From NCBI RefSeq assembly GCF_029869215.1, contig NZ_JARWPM010000372.1, forward strand, positions 1-33,609: DNA of 33,609 nt. Direction: 5' to 3'. The DNA is from Nocardia carnea (lineage in GTDB: Bacteria; Actinomycetota; Actinomycetes; Mycobacteriales; Mycobacteriaceae). A program made the position numbers and the translations under genes. This document shows positions 28,154-33,609 of the stretch, piece after piece. The number at the start of each line of letters is the position of its first letter. Within the stretch, counting starts at the first letter, position 1. Below the pieces are notes generated by a model. It was given only the letters and a program-made list of their open reading frames with translations. It was not told the DNA's origin and did not search any database.

Positions 28154-28837
28154 GTGACGAGCGAGGACGACGTGGCGACCGGAACCGGCGCCGACGAGCG
28201 GCCTGCCGACCAGCCGGAAACCGGCGCCGAACTGGACCGGCGGTTCGAGCGGGATGCGCTACCCATGCTGGACCAGCTCTACGGCGCCGCACTGCGGATG
28301 ACGCGTAACCCGGCCGACGCCGAGGACCTGGTTCAGGAGACCTACGTCAAGGCCTATGCCGGTTTCAAATCCTTCAAAGAAGGCACCAACCTGCGGGCCT
28401 GGCTGTATCGGATTCTCACCAACACCTACATCAATTCCTACCGCAAGAAACAGCGTCAGCCCGCGCAGTACCCCACCGACGAGATCACCGACTGGCAGCT
28501 CGCGGCCACCGCCGAGCACAGTTCGACGGGTCTGCGCTCGGCCGAGGTCGAGGCTCTCGACGCCCTGCCGGACGACGATATCAAGGCCGCCCTCATCCAG
28601 TTGCCCGAAGAATTCCGGATGGCGGTGTACTACGCCGATGTCGAAGGGTTCCCGTACAAGGAAATCGCCGACATCATGGGGACCCCCATCGGTACGGTGA
28701 TGTCCCGGCTGCACCGCGGCCGGAAACAGCTGAAGGGTCTGCTCGCCGACGTGGCACGTGAACGAGGGTTCCACCGCACCGGCGAGTCCGGGAATGCCGA
28801 TACCGCCACCGAGGTGCGCCAGGAGGTCAAGCAGTGA
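28154..28837 (+). CDS. sigH: ECF sigma factor SigH (SigR-type, thiol-oxidative and heat stress)
   Basis: A 227-residue group 4 sigma factor. Region 2 contains [20 protein letters not shown], then [20 protein letters not shown] and [10 protein letters not shown]. Region 4 contains [20 protein letters not shown] and [20 protein letters not shown]. Identity to M. tuberculosis SigH is very high across these. In that species SigH turns on thioredoxin, chaperone and protease genes on disulfide or heat stress. This GTG start has GAAGGG 7 bases upstream; an equally good start lies 40 codons earlier. The stop overlaps the GTG of the anti-sigma gene, giving coupled, balanced synthesis. Confidence 0.95.
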   Translation: MTSEDDVATGTGADERPADQPETGAELDRRFERDALPMLDQLYGAALRMTRNPADAEDLVQETYVKAYAGFKSFKEGTNLRAWLYRILTNTYINSYRKKQRQPAQYPTDEITDWQLAATAEHSSTGLRSAEVEALDALPDDDIKAALIQLPEEFRMAVYYADVEGFPYKEIADIMGTPIGTVMSRLHRGRKQLKGLLADVARERGFHRTGESGNADTATEVRQEVKQ

Positions 28838-29124
28838 GCACCGAGCATGACCCCGATATGGAGCTCGACTGCACGGCGGTATTGGCCGATGTGTGGCTGA
28901 TGCTCGACGGTGAGTGCGACGACCGCACCCGCGAACGTCTCCAGCACCATATGGACCACTGCGCCCCGTGTATCGAGGCCTACGGTATCGAAGAGAAGAT
29001 CAAAAGCCTGCTCAGCCGCAAATGCGGCGGCGACAAGGCCCCCGATTCGCTGCGTGAACGGCTCATGGTGGAGATCCGCACCCGCTCGGTGAAGGTGACC
29101 ACCGAGGAGAGCCCGGCCGAATAG
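28834..29124 (+). CDS. rshA: Zinc-binding anti-sigma factor RshA (RsrA-type)
   Basis: A 96-residue redox-sensing anti-sigma factor. The zinc motif is H39-x3-C43-x2-C46 (HMDHCAPC), the thiol switch that releases the sigma factor on oxidation in RsrA/RshA. Additional cysteines at C13, C28 and C64 may take part. A helical middle [14 protein letters not shown] follows. The GTG start overlaps the sigH TGA. A strong terminator lies about 50 bases after the stop. Confidence 0.95.
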   Translation: MSTEHDPDMELDCTAVLADVWLMLDGECDDRTRERLQHHMDHCAPCIEAYGIEEKIKSLLSRKCGGDKAPDSLRERLMVEIRTRSVKVTTEESPAE

Positions 29125-29175
29125 GCCGCCGCTTAATCCGGTGCGCGCCGCGGCGCCGAAGGTCTTCCGGAAAAC

Positions 29176-29208
29176 GACAACCCGCGCTCCTCAGGAGCGC
29201 GGGTTGTC
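29176..29208. terminator. Bidirectional terminator between rshA and bL37
   Basis: GACAACCCGCGCTCC (29176-29190) pairs with GGAGCGCGGGTTGTC (29194-29208), 15 bp with a 3-nt loop. AAAA lies before it and TTT shortly after, so it can stop transcripts in both directions between these convergent genes. Confidence 0.85.
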
Positions 29209-29233
29209 CGTTTCCCGTATCTGTGCCGGCGGC

Positions 29234-29308
29234 TCAGGCGTTGGGACGTTTGCCGTGATTGGCGGCGTTGCCCTTACGACTGCGCTTCTTGCGGCCACGC
29301 TTACCCAT
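29234..29308 (-). CDS. 50S ribosomal protein bL37 (24 residues)
   Basis: The minus strand encodes a 24-residue basic peptide starting MGKRGRKKRSRKG and ending NHGKRPNA. This matches the very small actinobacterial large-subunit protein bL37 first seen in mycobacterial ribosome structures, where it packs against 23S rRNA. AGGAGG lies 9 bases before the ATG, an unusually perfect ribosome site for this region, as expected for a ribosomal protein. It has 10 Lys/Arg residues of 24. It is easily missed because of its size. It is convergent with rshA and divergent from the biotinyl protein gene. Confidence 0.88.
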   Translation of the reverse strand: MGKRGRKKRSRKGNAANHGKRPNA

Positions 29309-29356
29309 GGGTAGCTCCCTCCTGGGGACTTTTCCCGCGACTGCGGGGAGTACATG

Positions 29357-29385
29357 TTGATCCCGGCCATTGTTTCACGTGTGAT
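29357..29385 (+). promoter_or_regulatory. Candidate promoter of the biotinyl protein gene
   Basis: TTGATC (29357-29362) and TGTGAT (29380-29385) are separated by 17 bases, a reasonable housekeeping-type promoter. Transcription would begin near 29392, about 60 bases before the ATG. The gap also contains a CACGTG palindrome. Confidence 0.4.
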
Positions 29386-29454
29386 TGGCTGTATCGACGG
29401 CGGTACGCCCCGCGGCGGCCCCGGTATCGGAACGAACCTACTGAACGAGGTGTC

Positions 29455-29670
29455 ATGGCGGAAGAAGTGCGGGCGGAAATGGTCTCCACGGTGCTCACCG
29501 TCGAAGTCGAGGTCGGCGAGCAGGTCGTCACCGATCAGACGTTGGTGCTGCTCGAGTCGATGAAGATGGAGATCCCGGTGCTCGCCGAAGCGGGCGGCGC
29601 GGTCTCCTCGATCGCCGTCGAACCCGGCCAGGTCCTCCAGGCGGGCGACCTCATCGCCGTGATCGATTGA
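29455..29670 (+). CDS. Biotinyl/lipoyl attachment protein (TB7.3-like)
   Basis: A 71-residue single-domain protein equal in size and sequence pattern to the M. tuberculosis biotinylated protein TB7.3 (Rv3221c). The biotin-accepting lysine is K37 in ESMKMEIP. The rest is the eight-strand barrel: EMVSTVLTVEVEVGEQV and, at the end, VEPGQVLQAGDLIAVID. GAGG lies 5 bases before the ATG. It is placed next to sigH-rshA, as in mycobacteria. The carboxylase it serves is not encoded here, and its role is unclear. Confidence 0.92.
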   Translation: MAEEVRAEMVSTVLTVEVEVGEQVVTDQTLVLLESMKMEIPVLAEAGGAVSSIAVEPGQVLQAGDLIAVID

Positions 29671-29703
29671 CGGTTCGCCGATCCAGGTGTTTCGCGGGCG
29701 GGT

Positions 29704-30729
29704 TCATGCTCCGCGATAGTGCTCCGCGACAGCGGTGAAGGCTTCCTTGGGTTCCCAGGCCATATCCGGGTAGGTGGTTCCGCGCCCTCCCGGCAGGACC
29801 TTGACGATGCCCAGACCGGCGAGGTCGAGATCGTCGCGCGGATCGCCGGTCACCCGGTGCGGGTGGCTGTAGAGCGCGAACAGGAACACGAAAGTGCTGT
29901 CCACGCCCTCGGCGTCGAATATCTCCAGAAGTTCCCGCAGATAGGCGGCCTGCCCATGCTCGTCGCGGGCATAGTCCCCGCTCAGCCGGGCGGGGTTGCC
30001 GTGATCGTCGTATTCGACGATCTCCATACTCCGCGGCGCCACCGCACCCGAGCCTTGCCAGGTGGCCGTGCCGAAGCCGGTGACGGCGACCGGTTTGCCC
30101 TGCGCCACGAGGTCGCGCACGCCGGCGCGGAACTGATCGGCCACCTCCGCGGAGCGGATCAGCTCGATCGCGACGAAGTCGAACGGTGACCAGTCGATCC
30201 GCTCGAACGGTATGCAGGCGTAGGTGATCCTGCCCCGAAAATGTTCGCGGATCACCGGCAGGGCGCCCGCGAAGAAATCCCCTAGGCGGGCACTCACCGC
30301 GGCGATCCGCTCCGCCCGGCGGTCCACCTCACCCAACAGCAGGTCCAGCCGCTGCTCGACGCTGTCCCCGGGGAGAAATCCGCGGTTCATGATGCTCAGT
30401 TCGACCCCGGCGACGAAGACCACTTCGGCGCCGTCGCGGCGTAGCCGCTCCGCTCGCCGCGCGCAGTCGGTGAACAGGGCCAGGATCTGGTCGCCGGTGA
30501 GTTCCAGCGGGTAGGGCGAGAACCAGACCTCCAGTCCCAGCCCGGCGGCGCAGCGCGCGGCGAGTTCGAGTCTGCCGGCGTCACCGCCGACGATCTGGAC
30601 GGCATTGCAGTGCAGATCGTCGCGAATGATGGTGAGTTCGCGCTCGACCACCGCCGGCTCGAAGTCCGGCCGCGAACTCCGGCCGTTCCGGATGAAACCG
30701 GTGTCGTAGGTCATCCCTTTGCCACGCAT
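29704..30729 (-). CDS. TIM-barrel glycoside hydrolase-like protein
   Basis: A 341-residue cytoplasmic protein with alternating strands and helices typical of a TIM barrel. IRDDLHCNAVQIVGGD, GLEVWFSPYP, VVFVAGVELSIMNRGFLPG, ITYACIPFERIDW and FDFVAIELIR mark successive strands. Glu110 and Glu189 at strand ends are candidate catalytic acids. Similar actinobacterial proteins are variously labelled glycosyl hydrolase-like or abortive infection protein; no activity is known to me. The ATG at 30729 has GGA 12 bases upstream; MTYD at 30714 with AAAGGG is an alternative. It is divergent from the TetR gene, and a hexanucleotide repeat lies in its presumed 5' leader. Confidence 0.7.
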   Translation of the reverse strand: MRGKGMTYDTGFIRNGRSSRPDFEPAVVERELTIIRDDLHCNAVQIVGGDAGRLELAARCAAGLGLEVWFSPYPLELTGDQILALFTDCARRAERLRRDGAEVVFVAGVELSIMNRGFLPGDSVEQRLDLLLGEVDRRAERIAAVSARLGDFFAGALPVIREHFRGRITYACIPFERIDWSPFDFVAIELIRSAEVADQFRAGVRDLVAQGKPVAVTGFGTATWQGSGAVAPRSMEIVEYDDHGNPARLSGDYARDEHGQAAYLRELLEIFDAEGVDSTFVFLFALYSHPHRVTGDPRDDLDLAGLGIVKVLPGGRGTTYPDMAWEPKEAFTAVAEHYRGA

Positions 30730-30744
30730 GAGCGTATTCCGTTC

Positions 30745-30802
<58 letters not shown>

Positions 30803-30813
30803 CTTCGCGGGGC

Positions 30814-30858
30814 ACGCTAGCCGAGAAAATTGCGTACACGCAAATTTGCGTACGCGCA
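30814..30858. promoter_or_regulatory. Twin TetR operators and divergent promoter
   Basis: TGCGTACACGCA (30831-30842) and TGCGTACGCGCA (30847-30858) are two near-perfect palindromes 16 bp apart. The second ends 22 bases before the TetR GTG. On the minus strand TTGCGT (30838-30843) and TAGCGT (30814-30819) are an 18-bp spaced -35/-10 for the glycosidase-like gene, and the first operator overlaps that -35. The layout suggests that the TetR protein controls itself and its divergent neighbour. Confidence 0.7.
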
Positions 30859-30880
30859 TGAATTATGGCAACCTGCTTGG

Positions 30881-31528
30881 GTGGCAAGAGAACAGCCGGG
30901 ATTACGGGAACGGAAGAAGCAGGCCACTCGGGTGGCGCTGCGGGAGGCTGCCTTGCGGCTGGCGTTCGAACACGGTCCCGAGAACGTCCGGGTCGAGGAC
31001 ATCGCCGCCGCCGCGGATGTCTCGCCGCGGACATACAACAACTACTTCTCCAGCCGCGAGCACGCGATCGTCGCCGCCGTTGCCGCCGAACGCGAGGCGC
31101 AGATCGCCGCGGCCGTCGCGGCCCGCCCGGCCGGAGACCGCCTCGCCGACGTCGTCACCGCGGCGATCGTCGCCCAGTACACCGACCCGGGTGAACGCGC
31201 TCGCGACACCCTCCTGCTGATCACCACCCATCCACCACTACGCGGCGCCTTCCTCGAAACGACGGCCGCGCTCGAACAACCACTCGCCGACGCGATAGCC
31301 GGCCGTCTCCGCGACGCCGACTCACTCACCGCCCGGGTCTTGGCGGCCGCCGCGGCCGCCGCGGTGCGCGTCGCCCTCGAACAATGGCTACAGCCACCTG
31401 CCGCTTCCATGGCCGCCACCGGCTTGATGGTCCCGTCCGGATCGCTCCCCGGTCTACTCCACGCCGCACTGGCACCGCTGGGACCCGCCTTCGACGCAGC
31501 CGAGCAGACCACCACCGGGCCCGGGTAA
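30881..31528 (+). CDS. TetR/AcrR-family transcriptional regulator
   Basis: A 215-residue repressor. The N-terminal DNA-binding domain reads GLRERKKQATRVALREAALR, then VRVEDIAAAADVSPRTYNNYFSSREH with the recognition helix SPRTYNNYF. The C-terminal ligand domain is Ala-rich and helical (about residues 60-200). The GTG at 30881 begins VAREQPGLRERKK; the longer frame would start inside the operator. No Shine-Dalgarno sequence is evident. It is divergent from the glycosidase-like gene with twin palindromes between them. The ligand is unknown. Confidence 0.88.
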   Translation: MAREQPGLRERKKQATRVALREAALRLAFEHGPENVRVEDIAAAADVSPRTYNNYFSSREHAIVAAVAAEREAQIAAAVAARPAGDRLADVVTAAIVAQYTDPGERARDTLLLITTHPPLRGAFLETTAALEQPLADAIAGRLRDADSLTARVLAAAAAAAVRVALEQWLQPPAASMAATGLMVPSGSLPGLLHAALAPLGPAFDAAEQTTTGPG

Positions 31529-31819
31529 CACGCCCCTTGGATATTGCCGCCTCATCCGGACACATACCCGGGGTCGGCCACGCCCGGGTACTCCCGCTCG
31601 AGCCGCACAAGGACGCGGAGGTTCGGCCCGCACCGTCTCCCGCGGAAGCGACGAGCCCGAAAGGTCCCATAGCCCGCACCGAACGTGCAGCGGCACCGCC
31701 GCGCGTACCGAGTGTGCAAAGCAGGGATCAAGGGGTGCCCGAACCCTGCGGCGCCGAAGGCGAAGCAGAAACACAGGGCCGAAACGCCGCGGCGTCGCGG
31801 GCGGCGCCAGAATTGGCTC
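31529..31819. other. Intergenic region with possible dispersed repeat
   Basis: 291 bases with no gene I can support. Bases 31713-31809 differ in texture from the surroundings: a purine-rich stretch (GCCGAAGGCGAAGCAGAAAC) between two GGCGCC sites. It is open in two frames on opposite strands and stays open into the kinase gene. It may be a dispersed repeat element. The PdtaS-like promoter must lie here; no clear -10 was found. Confidence 0.3.
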
Positions 31820-33334
31820 ATGTCCACACTGAGTGATCTGCTGGCCGAACACACCGATCTACCCGGGGTGGCGGTGGATCATCTGCAGCGAGTAGTGGGG
31901 GATTGGCAACTGCTCGCGGATCTTTCGTTCGCGGATCTGCTGCTGTGGGTCGGGGCGGGGCCGATCGACGACGGGGCCGATATCGTCTGTGTTGCGCAGT
32001 GCCGGCCGACGACCGCGCCGACCGTTCATCTCGAGGATCTGGTCGGGACTGTTGCCCGTCGTTCGGAGCACGCCCAGGTGTTCGACGCCTTGCTCAGCGG
32101 GGAAACCGTGCGGACCGACGCCGAGGGGGAGGCCCAGGGCGTCTACCACCCTTACCCGGTGCAGGCCATCCGTGAGGCGATTCCGGTGCGCTGCGGAGAC
32201 GATGTGATCGCGGTGCTCAGCCGCGATACCGACCGGCAGCGGTCACGGGTGCGCAGCGGCCTGGAGATCGCCTATGTGGCGTGCGCCGACGATCTGTGCC
32301 AGATGATTGCGGACGGCACCTTCCCGACCACCGAGGACCGCGCTGCGACCCATTCCAGTCCACGGGCGGGGGACGGGTTCATTCGGCTCGATACCGAGGG
32401 CATCGTCACCTACGCCAGCCCGAACGCGTTGTCGGCGTATCACCGGATGGGATTGCAGGCGGATCTGGCGGGGCAAGATCTGGCCACCACCACGCGCTCG
32501 CTGATCACCGACCCGTTCGATGCGCAGGAGGTGGTGGGCGATATCCAGGCCGCGCTGGCCGGGCGCACCGGGCGGCGGATGGAGGTGGAGGCGCGGGGCG
32601 CCACCGTACTGTTGCGCACGTTGGTGCTGCGCCCGCACGGTGAACTCGCCGGGGCGGCGGTCCTGGTCCGTGACGTCACCGAGGTCAAGCGGCGCGACCG
32701 GGCACTGCTCAGCAAGGACGCCACCATCCGCGAAATCCACCATCGGGTGAAGAACAATTTGCAGACCGTGGCCGCGCTACTGCGGTTGCAGGCGCGGCGC
32801 ACCGAGAACGAGGAGGCCCGGGTCGCGCTCACCGAATCGGTACGTCGGGTGACCTCTATCGCGTCGGTGCACGAAATGCTGTCCATGTCGGTGGACGAAG
32901 AGGTCGATCTGGACGAGGTCGTGGACCGGCTGCTGCCGATCATGGCCGATGTCGCCACCGTGCACACCGCCCGGATCACCGTGCGCCGCGCGGGCTCGCT
33001 GGGCGTTTTCTCCGCGGAGCGGGCCACACCATTGGTAATGGTGCTGACCGAACTCGTGCAGAACGCCATCGAGCACGCCTTCGACGGCGGCCAGAACGGT
33101 ACGGTCACCATTCGTTCGGAGCGTTCGGCGCGCTGGCTGGACGTGATCATCAGCGATGACGGTCGCGGCCTACCGCCCGGATTCAGCCTGGAATCGTCGG
33201 ACAGCCTGGGTTTGCAGATCGTGCGCACGCTGGTGACCGCGGAATTGGGCGGGACGATCGGGTTGCATCCCGGTACCGATATCGGGACGGACGCGGTGCT
33301 GCGGGTGCCGCTGGGGCGCCGTGCGGCGCGCTGA
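31820..33334 (+). CDS. pdtaS: PdtaS-like sensor histidine kinase
   Basis: A 504-residue cytoplasmic kinase. In order it has a GAF-type sensor (about 1-165), a PAS domain (about 185-300), a HisKA_2 phosphoacceptor domain with REIHHRVKNNLQTVAALLRL (about 310-330) and a HATPase_c domain with TELVQNAIEHAF (N-box) and ISDDGRGLPPG (G1 box). This order and the HHRVKNNLQ box match M. tuberculosis PdtaS (Rv3220c), which phosphorylates the antiterminator PdtaR and senses metals and nitric oxide. The ATG at 31820 begins MSTLSDLLAEHTDLPG, like homologues; the frame is open upstream but without homology. No ribosome site is visible. The PdtaR partner is not in the window. Confidence 0.92.
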   Translation: MSTLSDLLAEHTDLPGVAVDHLQRVVGDWQLLADLSFADLLLWVGAGPIDDGADIVCVAQCRPTTAPTVHLEDLVGTVARRSEHAQVFDALLSGETVRTDAEGEAQGVYHPYPVQAIREAIPVRCGDDVIAVLSRDTDRQRSRVRSGLEIAYVACADDLCQMIADGTFPTTEDRAATHSSPRAGDGFIRLDTEGIVTYASPNALSAYHRMGLQADLAGQDLATTTRSLITDPFDAQEVVGDIQAALAGRTGRRMEVEARGATVLLRTLVLRPHGELAGAAVLVRDVTEVKRRDRALLSKDATIREIHHRVKNNLQTVAALLRLQARRTENEEARVALTESVRRVTSIASVHEMLSMSVDEEVDLDEVVDRLLPIMADVATVHTARITVRRAGSLGVFSAERATPLVMVLTELVQNAIEHAFDGGQNGTVTIRSERSARWLDVIISDDGRGLPPGFSLESSDSLGLQIVRTLVTAELGGTIGLHPGTDIGTDAVLRVPLGRRAAR

Positions 33335-33430
33335 TACCCGACGGAAACTCGCCGGTTTCAATTATGCATACCGAAGATCAGCTGTGGTCGAGAACACCGC
33401 ATAACAATTATCGGGCGACGTTCCGGCAAA

Positions 33431-33460
33431 TTCCGGGCCTGTCCGGATAAGGCCCCGGAA
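33431..33460 (+). terminator. Hairpin downstream of the PdtaS-like gene
   Basis: TTCCGGGCCT (33431-33440) and AGGCCCCGGAA (33450-33460) pair over 10 bp with one bulged base and a 9-nt loop. It is 97 bases after the stop and followed by A rather than T. It may terminate transcription from either side. Confidence 0.4.
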
Positions 33461-33472
33461 AAACTTCGGCGC

Positions 33473-33518
33473 CGCCCCCCAAATAAAGGTGGGGGGGCGG
33501 GGGGGGGGGTGGGGGGCC
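33473..33518. other. Low-complexity C/G homopolymer stretch at the contig end
   Basis: C6, then AAATAAAGG, then runs of G7, G11 and G6 broken by single bases. Nothing else in the window looks like this. It resembles sequencing or assembly error near a contig end. The last 90 bases hold no recognisable gene; the whiB1 gene expected from mycobacterial synteny is not seen. Confidence 0.6.
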
Positions 33519-33609
33519 GCGTTTGTCCGGCGCCCGCGCGGCCCGGCGCCGCTGGCGGGACCGCTGCCGACGAGCTCGGCCGTGTGGGCAGCGCGGGGGA
33601 GTCCGAGAC

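Noticed and set aside
31685..31819. 45-residue extension of the PdtaS-like kinase
   Set aside because: Basic, low-homology residues; homologues begin at MSTLSDLLAEHTDLPG.
33473..33518. G-quadruplex or telomere-like end
   Set aside because: Homopolymer runs with irregular breaks at a contig edge are better explained by poor sequence quality.

Overview
The window is a high-GC actinobacterial chromosome segment, most likely from Nocardia or a close relative in the Mycobacteriales. Several genes match the Mycobacterium tuberculosis Rv3220c-Rv3240c neighbourhood: a PdtaS-like sensor kinase, a 71-residue biotinyl protein, RshA, SigH, a YbaK protein, a SRAP protein, AroA, RsgA, DesA3 with its Rv3230c-type reductase, an Rv3231c-like protein, a Tgs-like acyltransferase and SecA. 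No rRNA, tRNA, CRISPR array, transposase or phage gene was found. All calls come from reading the sequence and its translations, without a database search.

Left part (1-7.2 kb), all on the minus strand: an aldehyde dehydrogenase fragment at the edge, bluB, two DesA3-type acyl-CoA desaturases, their 2Fe-2S/FAD reductase, a small DUF6912-like protein and a WS/DGAT-type acyltransferase. This is a lipid unsaturation and storage block. An 18-bp near-identical operator lies upstream of the reductase and of the second desaturase. secA (plus strand) follows with a strong terminator.

Middle (10.4-20.8 kb), accessory: a DUF732 secreted protein; a two-gene type VII secretion cassette (an 854-residue PPE/WXG100-like protein and an EspG-like chaperone, ATGA overlap); a four-gene sulfonate-type operon (lipoprotein, ATPase, permease, flavin monooxygenase); a membrane protein plus YtrA-type GntR regulator with a perfect 8-bp inverted repeat over the predicted -10; and a TfoX-domain protein.

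Right part (20.8-33.3 kb): rsgA and aroA overlap, then a second aldehyde dehydrogenase, a SRAP gene, a small secreted protein, a YqcI/YcgG protein, a YbaK deacylase, and sigH-rshA. sigH has a SigH-type promoter and two in-frame starts with good ribosome sites, as in the SigR/SigR' isoform system. Next come the 24-residue ribosomal protein bL37, the biotinyl protein, a TIM-barrel glycosidase-like gene divergent from a TetR gene with a hexanucleotide tandem repeat and two operators between them, and the PdtaS-like kinase. Both window ends look like low-quality or chimeric contig ends.
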